From the NCBI GenBank assembly GCA_019411205.1, contig DXRF01000004.1, forward strand, positions 9,846 through 35,703: a DNA stretch of 25,858 nt, given 5' to 3'. This document shows positions 16,093 to 24,680 of the stretch, piece after piece. The position numbers and the translations under genes were made by a program. The stretch is from Parabacteroides sp. (GTDB lineage Bacteria; Bacteroidota; Bacteroidia; Bacteroidales; Tannerellaceae). Numbering within the stretch: position 1 is the stretch's first letter; each line of letters begins with the position of its first letter. The notes below the pieces were generated by a model. That model made no database searches, was not told where the DNA came from, and saw only the letters and a program-made list of their open reading frames with translations.

Positions 16093-16133
16093 GGGAAATA
16101 TAACTTTTCATTCGGAATAGTGAAGAATATGAT

Positions 16134-16184
16134 ACACTGTTTCCTGGTTGTAAAAAAATAACAGCTTGGAAACAGTGTTTTTTG
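16134..16184 (+). terminator. Intrinsic terminator closing PUL 1
   Basis: ACACTGTTTCC (16134-16144) pairs perfectly with GGAAACAGTGT (16168-16178), followed by a T-run. It lies between two convergent genes. On the minus strand no T-run follows, so it serves PUL 1 rather than the phosphodiesterase gene. Confidence 0.85.
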
Positions 16185-16284
16185 TCGTATTTTTTACCTG
16201 TGAAGAACAGTTGTATATTAGATTTGAATATCCTATCTATACACTAAAATTAAATATAGAGCTTAGATAATCTTTTCTTTCGAT

Positions 16285-17064
16285 TTACTCTAATATTCCT
16301 ATTAACGCTTTTAAATCGTCGGCCCCGATCAAGTCCACCCCTTCTTTGATAAAAAGTTTCTTGAACTGTGGTGTGTCCGGTGCACCCCACCAGCGGAACA
16401 GTTTGCCTTCCGCATGGGTTTGACGGATATATTCGCGCATCTTTTCTAGCTTTTCGGCGGGTATCTCTCCTTGACCTTTCCAGCCGATATATTTGGAATA
16501 ATTATCGCTGATAACAGGCATTTGGGTGGCCGGAATACCTTTTCCCAAATCTTCTATCGTGCCGTCCAGAAAGATAAAGCGGTTGGTTTCGGCAGCAATA
16601 GCTTTGCGGGGACTTTTTCCAGACAGATAGAATAATACTGCGCTTTCTTGCAGTTTGCCGTCTTTCTCATGACAGAAAAGAGATTCGTATGGCTCCAGTT
16701 TCTTTTTCAAGATGGGGTACATTGCTTCGCCGTCTGTCTTGCAATCGACCATCAGGTAAAACGGTCGGTCACTTCCCGGGTATACTTTGCCGTTATTGTT
16801 TTTGATCCGTTCGACTAATGGCAAGAGGTATAGTTTTTCGAAAGTAATATCCGGATTGGGGGCGACCGAGTCGTGGGACACATACAGTTCGCCGTTGATT
16901 AGCCATAAATCGGCTTCCACACAATTGAATTGGAACGAAAGAGCGTCGAATAGCGGGCGGGGCCGTTCATAATCGTTGTGTGAGAAAGCATTGTAATGAA
17001 TTGTCTGGGCTTTGAGCGAGCCGGATAACAGACCGATCAGCAAAATAATTACTTTTAGTTTCAT
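16285..17064 (-). CDS. Secreted GDPD/PI-PLC-like phosphodiesterase
   Basis: 259 aa with a signal peptide (about 1-20, ending SLKAQ). It has a compact TIM-barrel phosphodiesterase pattern: AFSHNDYERPRPLFDAL (H29, N30, D31), CVEADLWLINGELYVSHD (E50, D52, H64) and the late FRWWGAPDTPQFKKLF segment. The two His and the Glu/Asp pair match the metal and general acid-base residues of the glycerophosphodiester phosphodiesterase / phosphatidylinositol phospholipase C superfamily. The real substrate (glycerophosphodiester, phospholipid head group, teichoic-type polymer) cannot be read from the sequence. It is on the minus strand, convergent with PUL 1 and divergent from the metallophosphoesterase, and sits between the two PULs. 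A role in cutting phosphodiester-linked decorations is only inference. Confidence 0.82.
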   Translation of the reverse strand: MKLKVIILLIGLLSGSLKAQTIHYNAFSHNDYERPRPLFDALSFQFNCVEADLWLINGELYVSHDSVAPNPDITFEKLYLLPLVERIKNNNGKVYPGSDRPFYLMVDCKTDGEAMYPILKKKLEPYESLFCHEKDGKLQESAVLFYLSGKSPRKAIAAETNRFIFLDGTIEDLGKGIPATQMPVISDNYSKYIGWKGQGEIPAEKLEKMREYIRQTHAEGKLFRWWGAPDTPQFKKLFIKEGVDLIGADDLKALIGILE

Positions 17065-17089
17065 ATAGTATGATTCTTATTTTATAAGG

Positions 17090-17097
17090 CAAAGGTA
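17090..17097 (-). promoter_or_regulatory. -7 box (TACCTTTG) of the phosphodiesterase gene
   Basis: CAAAGGTA on the plus strand is TACCTTTG on the minus strand, an exact TAnnTTTG match 25 nt before the start codon. With the box at 17130 it makes a divergent promoter pair about 32 nt apart. No clear -33 TTTG is visible. Confidence 0.55.
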
Positions 17098-17129
17098 AAC
17101 AGTTTTATCTAATTTCTGAGAATATTGTT

Positions 17130-17137
17130 TACTTTTG
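17130..17137 (+). promoter_or_regulatory. -7 box (TACTTTTG) of the metallophosphoesterase-PUL 2 operon
   Basis: This exact TAnnTTTG match lies 21 nt before the ATG at 17159. Because the sigma factor gene starts 5 nt after the phosphoesterase, this housekeeping-type promoter could supply basal sigma for PUL 2. Confidence 0.55.
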
Positions 17138-17158
17138 CCCAAATCAATCTGATAAACC

Positions 17159-18058
17159 ATGAATAGACGATTGTTTTTTAAGAAATCATGTGCAGGAGCA
17201 TTACTTTTATCTTGTCCGGGCTTGTTGGCGCGGGAAAATGAAAAGAGATTGCGTTTCGGCTTGGTAACGGATATACATTTTGCTCATCGGAATGTACACG
17301 GAACTCGCTATTATGAACAATCCATCACAAAGTTATCGGAAGCGATAGACGTTTTTAATAAGCGGAAATTAGATTTCATGATTGAACTTGGAGACTTGAA
17401 GGATATGGGAGATCCCCCTGAAAGAGGGCAGACTTTATCGTTTCTGGATGAGATAGAAGCAAAGTTCCGGACCTTCGATGGTCCTGTCTACCATGTGTTG
17501 GGCAATCACGATATGGATAGTATCTCGAAATCTGAATTTCTTGCTCATACGGTTAATTACGGAGATGCCAAGGGAAAGCCTTATTATTCCTTCGTACGAA
17601 ACCAGATTAAATTTATCGTGTTGGATGGCAATTGCAACGAAGATGGTTCCGATTATGATTCCGGTGCTTTCGATTGGACTAAAGCGTTTATTCCGGCCGG
17701 TCAGAAAGAATGGCTTCAGCAAGAACTGAAGAAAGACGATTTGCCGGTTGTGATCTTTATCCACGAATTGTTGGATACTTTCTCCGGGATCGATAAAGAA
17801 CTTTGTATCGGCAATGCTAAAGAGATCGTTTCGATACTTGAACAAAACGGCAAGGTCATAGCTGTGATCCAAGGGCACCATCATGCCGGGAACTATAGTT
17901 TCCAGCATGGAATCCACTATTTTACGATGAAAGGAATGATCGAAGGAAACCTTCCTGAAAATAACAGCTTTGCCGTCATCGAGATAGACAAAGATTTGAA
18001 TCTCTATGTAGAGGGATTCTATAATTGCAAGAATAAGGAGATGAAACATAATAGATAA
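17159..18058 (+). CDS. Exported calcineurin-like metallophosphoesterase, ADPRM-like
   Basis: 299 aa. The N-terminus (NRRLFFKK, then a hydrophobic stretch ending LLA) resembles a twin-arginine signal, so the folded protein is probably exported. The metallophosphoesterase motifs are all present: D38-x-H40, GD79, GNHD (115-118), H202 and GHHH (239-242). The layout RYYEQSITKL, GPVYHVLGNHD, GHHHAGNYSFQHGIHYFTMKG resembles Mn-dependent ADP-ribose/CDP-alcohol diphosphatases; the exact substrate is unproven. It begins 21 nt after a promoter box and ends 5 nt before the PUL 2 sigma gene, so the two are co-transcribed. That is an unusual leader gene for a SusCD locus and suggests phosphorylated or nucleotide-like substrate parts, or simply that the sigma gene uses its promoter. 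Confidence 0.87.
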   Translation: MNRRLFFKKSCAGALLLSCPGLLARENEKRLRFGLVTDIHFAHRNVHGTRYYEQSITKLSEAIDVFNKRKLDFMIELGDLKDMGDPPERGQTLSFLDEIEAKFRTFDGPVYHVLGNHDMDSISKSEFLAHTVNYGDAKGKPYYSFVRNQIKFIVLDGNCNEDGSDYDSGAFDWTKAFIPAGQKEWLQQELKKDDLPVVIFIHELLDTFSGIDKELCIGNAKEIVSILEQNGKVIAVIQGHHHAGNYSFQHGIHYFTMKGMIEGNLPENNSFAVIEIDKDLNLYVEGFYNCKNKEMKHNR

Positions 18059-18063
18059 TCAGT

Positions 18064-18678
18064 ATGAAGAACTTCACAGACGAGAAGGTTCTCTTTCAGG
18101 AGGTAAAGGACGGAAACGGTGAAGCATTCGAATTTCTGTTCAATAATTATTATCCTCGGTTGCGGGGATATGCCGCTCGTTTTGTGACAGATGAAGAGGC
18201 GGTCCGGGATATCATACAGGAAAGTTTTTTGAGATTCTGGGAAAAACGTGATTTGATAGAAGCTGTTTCTATTTCATCCCTTCTTTTCGCAATGGTGAGG
18301 AATGCCTGTCTGAACTATTTGAAGCATCTGCAACTGGTCGAGCAACATAACCTAGAACATTTGGACAGAGTGGCTGGGCAGGAAGAACTTTATTATTGGG
18401 ACTTTAATCTAAGTCCAGAATATACGCTTCTGTATAAGGAATTGCAGCAACAGATCAGTCTTGTTATGAATGATTTACCCTCCCGTTGCCGTGAAGTATT
18501 TGAAATGAGCCGTTTTAAGAAAATGAAAAACCGAGAGATCGCAGATGCTCTCCAAATATCGACTACTGCAGTGGAAAAACATATAGCCAAAGCCTTAGCA
18601 CGCTTTTCCGCACATTTTAAAGACAAATATCCGTTGGATGTCTATATCGGCATACTGGCTTGGCTACTTTCCGAATGA
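18064..18678 (+). CDS. ECF-type RNA polymerase sigma factor of PUL 2
   Basis: 204 aa. Region 2 is at about residues 21-60 (GEAFEFLFNNYYPRLRGYAARF, then AVRDIIQESFLRFWEK). Region 4 is at about 138-185 (LPSRCREVFEMSRFKKMKNREIAD, ALQIS, AVEKHIAKALARF), a standard ECF helix-turn-helix. The C-terminal tail (YIGILAWLLSE) is hydrophobic, as in the PUL 1 sigma factor. It lies 5 nt after the phosphoesterase and 96 nt before its FecR partner, the usual close spacing, in contrast to the 737-nt gap in PUL 1. Confidence 0.95.
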   Translation: MKNFTDEKVLFQEVKDGNGEAFEFLFNNYYPRLRGYAARFVTDEEAVRDIIQESFLRFWEKRDLIEAVSISSLLFAMVRNACLNYLKHLQLVEQHNLEHLDRVAGQEELYYWDFNLSPEYTLLYKELQQQISLVMNDLPSRCREVFEMSRFKKMKNREIADALQISTTAVEKHIAKALARFSAHFKDKYPLDVYIGILAWLLSE

Positions 18679-18774
18679 ACGAGATCCTGTTTCTTTTGTT
18701 TTGAGGAGTTTTTTTAGGAAAGGGGGTTGGGTAAAATTCATTTGAGTTGTTACATCATATAGAAAGCAAAAGTT

Positions 18775-19773
18775 ATGAAAGAGCAGGAGATAGATAATCA
18801 CCAATTGGCAATACGTTATTTTGAAGGGCGCATTACTCCTTCCGAAGAAGAGATTCTTTTCCGGTTTGTGAATGATGTTCCTTCTAATGAAAGAATGTTC
18901 CGCCAATGGGAAGAGGAGTGGATGCTTTCCTATAAACTGATTCCTGAAGTTTCGAATGAGTGGAAACAGTTGCAACGCCGGATGCAGGTACGTCAATCGC
19001 TGAATGGTGTGTTTAGTACTAAACACATGCAATTGCAGCGGTTTATCGCTGTTGCTGCAATTGCATGTGTTCTATTATTGAGTGGAACATATAGTTTCTA
19101 TCTTTATCGAAATACGGAAACCGCCGATAATCGGTTTGCTTTAGAAACGGCCTATGGAGAAAAAAGTAAGTTGATACTGGCGGATGGAACAGTTGTATGG
19201 TTGAATGCCGGTTCTTCTTTACAATATGCTGGTAACTTCAATTCTAAAAACAGAGAAGTCTTTTTAACCGGCGAAGCTTATTTCGAAGTAACCAAACAGT
19301 CTGATGGCACTCCTTTTGTGGTTAAAACGGATCAGTACAGTGTATTGGTGAAAGGAACGAAATTCAATGTGTCTTCTTACCCCGAAGATGTTTCTGCCAA
19401 AACGACATTATTGGAAGGCTCTATCGATATTTTATATAAAGGAAGACATATTCCGGTTGCACCGGGAGAATTGCTTAGTCTTGACAAACAAAGCGGAAGT
19501 TTCTCCCGTCAGAGGGTTCAAGCATCTCAATATAAATCCTGGACAGAAGGGAGAGTTGAATATGATAAAATCACTCTCAATGAACTGGCAATCCGTCTAT
19601 CCCGTAAATATGATGTTCAGATTCATTTGGGAGACGACTTGGAAAAAGATATGGCTTTCCGCGTATCGCTTCGCAATGAAGAGACAGTCGGAGATGTCTT
19701 TCAAGCTTTATCCGAGATTATTCCGATCCGTTATGAACGGCGGGGCCGAGATATTTATATTCGAAAACAATAG
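18775..19773 (+). CDS. FecR-type anti-sigma factor of PUL 2
   Basis: 332 aa. A cytoplasmic sigma-binding region spans 1-88, one transmembrane helix about 90-110 (RFIAVAAIACVLLLSGTY), a periplasmic FecR domain about 125-225 (LILADGTVVWLNAGSSLQY, GEAYFEVTK, VKGTKFNVSSY), and a DUF4974-like C-terminal domain about 260-332. It pairs with the sigma factor just upstream and with the STN domain of the following SusC. The codons for the start of the membrane helix hold a 20-bp palindrome and an 18-bp inverted repeat, matching the place of the palindrome in the PUL 1 fecR gene. It ends 48 nt before susC, and no antisense-RNA hairpins are seen in that short spacer. Confidence 0.94.
   Translation: MKEQEIDNHQLAIRYFEGRITPSEEEILFRFVNDVPSNERMFRQWEEEWMLSYKLIPEVSNEWKQLQRRMQVRQSLNGVFSTKHMQLQRFIAVAAIACVLLLSGTYSFYLYRNTETADNRFALETAYGEKSKLILADGTVVWLNAGSSLQYAGNFNSKNREVFLTGEAYFEVTKQSDGTPFVVKTDQYSVLVKGTKFNVSSYPEDVSAKTTLLEGSIDILYKGRHIPVAPGELLSLDKQSGSFSRQRVQASQYKSWTEGRVEYDKITLNELAIRLSRKYDVQIHLGDDLEKDMAFRVSLRNEETVGDVFQALSEIIPIRYERRGRDIYIRKQ
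19008..19071 (+). repeat. 20-bp palindrome plus 18-bp inverted repeat inside PUL 2 fecR
   Basis: TGTGTTTAGTACTAAACACA (19008-19027) is a perfect palindrome centred between codons 81 and 82 (AGT|ACT). Overlapping it by 6 nt, AACACATGCAATTGCAGC (19022-19039) pairs perfectly with GCTGCAATTGCATGTGTT (19054-19071) around a 14-nt loop. Each arm also contains the 10-bp palindrome TGCAATTGCA. The two folds compete for AACACA at 19022-19027. The segment encodes residues 79-99, up to and into the transmembrane helix. Confidence 0.9.
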
Positions 19774-19821
19774 CGCAATTGTTAATATATTATTAAATCT
19801 AATTCTTTAATTTATTGGTTT

Positions 19822-22800
19822 ATGTATAAAAAGCATGTAGGAAGGGCGTTAATCCTTGCCTTGATGCTTTCTGGAGCCACCTCCATGAATGCACAGCGGA
19901 TCACCCGACAATTTAAAAATGTTCCTTTAAAAATAGTCTTGGCGGAAGTAGAGAAAGAACTACAGTATTCCATCATTTATAAGAAAGACGAGGTAAATGA
20001 ACGGAAGCAGATTACGCGAGATTTTAATGATGCATCCTTGGAAGAAGTCTTGTCAGTGATCTTAGATAACGAATTAACCTATTCTGTTCAAGGAAAGATG
20101 ATCATTATCTCTAAAAAAGTAGAAGGAACGGACTCATCTACTCTTCAACAGAAGCAAATTATAGTAAAAGGGACTGTCAAAGACGAAAAAGGCGAGCCGA
20201 TTGTAGGGGCCAATGTAGTCGAAAGGGGAACTTCCAATGGTACGATTACGGATATGGATGGAAATTTCTCATTATCAATATCCGAAGGCTCTCAATTAAG
20301 CATAACCTATATTGGGTATCTGGATCAAAATGTTACTGTTGGTAAAGAAAAAACTGTTTTAAATATCCAATTGTGCGAGGATACGCAGGCATTGGAAGAG
20401 GTGGTTGTCGTTGGATATGGAACAATGAAAAAATCAGATTTGACAGGTTCCATATCAACGATTTCAGCAAAAGACTTTAATAAGGGAATTTCAAGTACCC
20501 CAGATCAATTGCTTTCCGGAAAAATCCCAGGATTGATGGTCAATAGAAGTAGTGGAGATCCGAATAGCAGTGCAACAATGCAACTTCGCGGACCGTCCTC
20601 TTTGACTGCTTCTACCGCTCCATTTTATGTAATCGATGGAGTACCTGGTGCCTCGATCGATTTGGTTTCTCCGGATGATATAGAATCAATGAACGTTTTA
20701 AAAGATGCTTCAGCGACTGCGATTTACGGCTCAAGAGCTGCTAATGGTGTGATTATGGTTACAACTCGTAAAGGGCGTACGGGAAAACCTCAGGTTCACT
20801 ATAGTGGGTATGCTGCTATCGAAAGTGTATCGGGTAGGGTGAATGTTTTGAATGCAGAAGAGCATCGTATGTTTTTAGCAGAACATAATATGGAATTGGC
20901 TGCCAGCGATGACGGATATAGCACAGATTGGCAGAAGGAACTGACAAGGGATTTAGGTTTTTCTCATAATCATAATTTAAGTCTTGTCGGTGGTAGTGAA
21001 GACACAAAATATAATGCATCTGTCAATTATCAGTCGAAACAAGGAATTGTCAAAAAAAGCCAATACGAAAAGTTGACGGCTCGAATAGGTGTGGATCAAG
21101 AAGCGTTGAATAATAAACTTCATTTGAGTTTTTCATTATCCGGTAGTCATGTTAATACAGATCATATCAATTATGGTATATTTAATTATGCGGCAAGATG
21201 GTTACCTGAGTCCCCTATTTATTCGGATGCGCCTGAATATGAGCAATATGGTGGCTATTTTCAAGTGCCGGGACGTATGACATATTATAATCCGGTGGCA
21301 TTATTGAATCAGCAGGATGATAAAAGATATCGTAATACTTTGCAAGGTATAGGAAAAATCGGCTGGGATATTGTTGAAGGACTTCGGTTCGATTTGCTTG
21401 GTTCTATGCAGATAGAGACAACAGACCGGTCTGTATATTATCAGACGACTGATATATCCGTGATAGGAAAAGGATATGCTATGCGTGAGTTTTTGAAGAA
21501 TAGAGATAAGGTATTGGAAGCTACGCTTAATTATTCAAAAACATTCCATGATAAACATGGTTTGAAAATAATGGCAGGGTATTCCTATCAAAACAATATC
21601 ATGGACGATGGTATCAGAGGAACAAACGATTATTTTACTTCTGATGTTACAGGGTCGAATAATTTGGCCTCCGGAAATGGAGACCAATCTACTCATTTTC
21701 AGGACTACCCTTTGAAAAAGGAAGCGACTTTGGTTTCTTTTTTCGGACGTATTAATTATGATTTTGATAATCGCTATTTGTTGACTGCTACTTTGCGTCG
21801 AGACGGATCATCTAAGTTTGGTGCGAATAACAAATGGGCAATGTTTCCTTCTGTATCTTTGGCTTGGCGTGTTTCAGAAGAGAAATTTATGGAAGGACAG
21901 TCAGTTTTCCAAGATTTAAAATTAAGAATAGGATATGGGCAGTCTGGAAATCAGAATATTGATCCGTATACATCTCAACGTTTGTATGGTCCTCAGTCCA
22001 GCCAATTCATGTATAATGGTGAATGGATTAATAGTTATGGGGTTTCTCAAAATCCGAATCCAGATCTGAAATGGGAGACGACTGCTATGGCGAATATCGG
22101 TCTTGATTATACTATTTTGGGTGGTCGTGTTTCCGGTACATTGGATTTTTATAATAAAGAAACAAAAGATATGCTATATAAATACAATGTTCCGTCTCCT
22201 CCTTACCAGTATAACCAATTATTGGCAAATGGAGCAAGCATGACTAATAGAGGCGTGGAATTTATGGTGAATGTGGTGGCTATTGATCGACCGGATTTTA
22301 GTTGGACGACCAATTTCAATGTGGCTTACAATAAAAATAAAATCGGCTCATTGGATAGTAACGTTGATAATTTGAGTATTTCCGAACGTTATGAAGGAAC
22401 GATGTATTTGGAAGGATGGACGGCTCAAACGGTTTCAATTGTTAGGCCCGGACTTCCGATAGGAACATTCTATACCTATAAATATATGGGATATGATGTA
22501 GAACAACAGAAAACATTGTATGAAAATGCAGCAGGTGAAATTGTTACAATCGATAAATTGAAATCTCCAGATGACTATCAGGTCGTTGGCTCCGCCCTTC
22601 CTAAAGTTACATTTGGTTGGAACAATACATTCAGATATAAACGGTGGGATTTGAATTTCTTCCTAAGGGGTGTTACCGGAAATAAGATATTTAATGCCAG
22701 CCGTGCAGATCTTTCTCGGTTGACACAGGCGGCAATATGTAATATTTCGCATGAAGCGGTTGAAGATGGTATTATGGAAGCGCCTCAACCGTCAAGTCGA

Positions 22801-23046
22801 TGGTTGGAAAATGGCTCGTTCCTTAAATTGGATAACGTGACGTTGGGGTATCAGTTTGATACAGAAAAGATGCCGGGTATTAATAATTTAAGAGTGTATG
22901 TTACCGGACAAAATCTGTTCACGATTACGAAGTATACAGGTATTGATCCCGAGGTAAGCTTAAGCGGACTTGCTCCTGGTATCGATAACAGAAATTATTA
23001 TCCGAAAACTCGATCATTCTTATTAGGTGTAAATATTAGTTTTTAA
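19822..23046 (+). CDS. SusC-family TonB-dependent outer-membrane glycan transporter with STN domain (PUL 2)
   Basis: 1074 aa. Signal peptide 1-25 (ends SMNAQ). STN signalling domain about 26-97 (VPLKIVLAEVEKELQYSIIY). Carboxypeptidase-regulatory-like domain about 113-184 (IVKGTVKDEKGEPIVGANVV). TonB-box region about 190-200 (EEVVVVGYGT). Plug with VLKDASATAIYGSRAANGV, and a barrel ending SFLLGVNISF. It is clearly a paralogue of the PUL 1 transporter but differs in the barrel loops, so it should take a different glycan. The STN domain implies signalling to the FecR protein upstream. The gene is much more AT-rich than the PUL 1 enzyme genes. It starts 48 nt after fecR and lies 12 nt before susD. 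Confidence 0.96.
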   Translation: MYKKHVGRALILALMLSGATSMNAQRITRQFKNVPLKIVLAEVEKELQYSIIYKKDEVNERKQITRDFNDASLEEVLSVILDNELTYSVQGKMIIISKKVEGTDSSTLQQKQIIVKGTVKDEKGEPIVGANVVERGTSNGTITDMDGNFSLSISEGSQLSITYIGYLDQNVTVGKEKTVLNIQLCEDTQALEEVVVVGYGTMKKSDLTGSISTISAKDFNKGISSTPDQLLSGKIPGLMVNRSSGDPNSSATMQLRGPSSLTASTAPFYVIDGVPGASIDLVSPDDIESMNVLKDASATAIYGSRAANGVIMVTTRKGRTGKPQVHYSGYAAIESVSGRVNVLNAEEHRMFLAEHNMELAASDDGYSTDWQKELTRDLGFSHNHNLSLVGGSEDTKYNASVNYQSKQGIVKKSQYEKLTARIGVDQEALNNKLHLSFSLSGSHVNTDHINYGIFNYAARWLPESPIYSDAPEYEQYGGYFQVPGRMTYYNPVALLNQQDDKRYRNTLQGIGKIGWDIVEGLRFDLLGSMQIETTDRSVYYQTTDISVIGKGYAMREFLKNRDKVLEATLNYSKTFHDKHGLKIMAGYSYQNNIMDDGIRGTNDYFTSDVTGSNNLASGNGDQSTHFQDYPLKKEATLVSFFGRINYDFDNRYLLTATLRRDGSSKFGANNKWAMFPSVSLAWRVSEEKFMEGQSVFQDLKLRIGYGQSGNQNIDPYTSQRLYGPQSSQFMYNGEWINSYGVSQNPNPDLKWETTAMANIGLDYTILGGRVSGTLDFYNKETKDMLYKYNVPSPPYQYNQLLANGASMTNRGVEFMVNVVAIDRPDFSWTTNFNVAYNKNKIGSLDSNVDNLSISERYEGTMYLEGWTAQTVSIVRPGLPIGTFYTYKYMGYDVEQQKTLYENAAGEIVTIDKLKSPDDYQVVGSALPKVTFGWNNTFRYKRWDLNFFLRGVTGNKIFNASRADLSRLTQAAICNISHEAVEDGIMEAPQPSSRWLENGSFLKLDNVTLGYQFDTEKMPGINNLRVYVTGQNLFTITKYTGIDPEVSLSGLAPGIDNRNYYPKTRSFLLGVNISF

Positions 23047-23047
23047 T

Positions 23048-23053
23048 AGGAGG
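23048..23053 (+). promoter_or_regulatory. Strong Shine-Dalgarno (AGGAGG) before PUL 2 susD
   Basis: AGGAGG sits 5 nt before the ATG at 23059, directly after the susC stop codon. Strong Shine-Dalgarno sites are uncommon in Bacteroidetes, which mostly rely on A-rich, unstructured leaders, so this one fixes the start and hints at high susD expression. Confidence 0.7.
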
Positions 23054-23058
23054 CAATT

Positions 23059-24597
23059 ATGAAATCATATAATATCAAACAGAGAGTAAAAGTATTTGTT
23101 CTAATGGGTACTGCTATTTTGGCGGGATGTACAAATTTGGATGAAACGATTTATTCGTCCTATACAGATGAAAATTTTCCATCTTCTCCAAAGCAGTACG
23201 CATCAATGACTGGTCCAATTTATGTGGCAGCCCAAAAGTTATTTGATAATAATCTTTATGAGTTGCAAGAAATGGGAACGGATGAGATTATTGTTCCAAC
23301 ACGTGGTGGAGACTGGTATGACGGAGGACGTTATGTGGATATGCATTATCATAATTGGACTCCTTCTCATGTTTTGGTAACAAATGCTTGGAATACAGGT
23401 TTTAATGCGATTGGTACTTGTAACCAAGTGTTGAATCAGTTTGAAAATCTGGAAGATACAGACAATAAAGAAAAAACGGTTGCTGAAATTAAGATTATGA
23501 GAGCTTGGTTCTATTATAATATGATGGATGCTTATGGTAATATTCCGATTGTAACAAAGTTTGATCAGTCTGTAGATGCTCCAACTGTTAGTCCTCGAAA
23601 AGAGGTGTTTGACTTCATTGCGAATGAGATTGAGGAGAATGCGATGCTTTTGGATGCAGAAGCAACAGCATTGAACTATGGACGTCCGACACAAGGAATG
23701 GCTTATGCGTTAGCAGCCAAATTATATTTGAATGCAGAGGTTTATGTTGGGCAACCGATGTGGGAAAAGGCTGAAGAGTTTTGTAATAAGGTCATAGAAT
23801 TGAATCAATATGCATTAGGTGATTATTTTGAGATGTTTAAACCCGATAATGGAGCTGATGAAAAAGAAATTATTTTTGCAGTACCCTTTGATTCGAATAA
23901 AGCGACGGGGAATCGTTGGCAGTTAAGAACGTTACATTTTAGTCATCGTAATACATTCTCTTTGACAGCTACCCCATATAATGGATGGTGTGTAGCTCCT
24001 GGCTTCTTTGACAGTTATCAAGAAGAAGATATTCGAAAGAGAGTATTTTTGTGGGGACAACAATATGATGCGAATGGGAACCCGATGGAATATAGCGGTG
24101 TGAATGTATGGTTGGATCCATATGGTTTTGATGCGTTCGATGTGGGAGGTGCCGATGATAAGGGACGTTTAGTTGGAGCTCGTTGTATCAAATATTATCC
24201 GGATAAAGATGGTACTGGCGGATGGGCAAACAACGATTTTGTGGTTTTTAGATATGGTGATGTCTTGATGATGAAAGCAGAAGCGCTTATACGTCAAGGA
24301 AAGGATTTGTCAATGGCTCTTGATTTGGTAAACCAGATTAGAGGACGTGCGTTTCCGAATAATCCGGAACAACTTTTCAAGGAAAGTTCGTTTAATTTGG
24401 ATTCTTTGTATAATGAAAGAGGACGTGAATTTGTCTGGGAAATGCATCGAAGGACTGATATGATACGGTTTGGAAAGTTTGAAGATCCATTTCTGTTTAA
24501 GCCGTCTACAAGTGGAGAGGAATATCGACGAATTTTCCCAATACCGACTTCTGCGATAATGTCTAATCCAAATTTGGATCAAAATCCTGAATATTAA
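23059..24597 (+). CDS. SusD/RagB-family surface glycan-binding lipoprotein (PUL 2)
   Basis: 512 aa with a lipoprotein signal (ILAGC, Cys24). SusD hallmarks are NQVLNQFENL, IKIMRAWFYYNMMDAYGNIPIV, a VFRYGDVLMMKAEALIRQG helix, LDLVNQIRGRA, YNERGREFVWEMHRRTDMIRFG and the end FPIPTSAI...NPEY. It forms the surface lid of the PUL 2 SusC transporter. It has its own strong Shine-Dalgarno site. The gene is very AT-rich (17 G+C in the 60 bases from 23461). A hairpin with a T-run follows and separates it from the GH31 gene. Confidence 0.96.
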   Translation: MKSYNIKQRVKVFVLMGTAILAGCTNLDETIYSSYTDENFPSSPKQYASMTGPIYVAAQKLFDNNLYELQEMGTDEIIVPTRGGDWYDGGRYVDMHYHNWTPSHVLVTNAWNTGFNAIGTCNQVLNQFENLEDTDNKEKTVAEIKIMRAWFYYNMMDAYGNIPIVTKFDQSVDAPTVSPRKEVFDFIANEIEENAMLLDAEATALNYGRPTQGMAYALAAKLYLNAEVYVGQPMWEKAEEFCNKVIELNQYALGDYFEMFKPDNGADEKEIIFAVPFDSNKATGNRWQLRTLHFSHRNTFSLTATPYNGWCVAPGFFDSYQEEDIRKRVFLWGQQYDANGNPMEYSGVNVWLDPYGFDAFDVGGADDKGRLVGARCIKYYPDKDGTGGWANNDFVVFRYGDVLMMKAEALIRQGKDLSMALDLVNQIRGRAFPNNPEQLFKESSFNLDSLYNERGREFVWEMHRRTDMIRFGKFEDPFLFKPSTSGEEYRRIFPIPTSAIMSNPNLDQNPEY

Positions 24598-24606
24598 ATG
24601 ATAGAG

Positions 24607-24660
24607 AAGCATTATGACAAAGATATTTGACAGATAAAAGGTTTGACATAATGCTTTTTT
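24607..24660 (+). terminator. Hairpin terminator/attenuator after PUL 2 susD
   Basis: AAGCATTATG (24607-24616) pairs with CATAATGCTT (24647-24656), extended by CAAA (24618-24621) with TTTG (24642-24645) across an A-A mismatch, then a T-run to 24660. It lies inside the operon, like the terminator after PUL 1 susD. Confidence 0.8.
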
Positions 24661-24680
24661 ACATATAAACTTGATTCATT

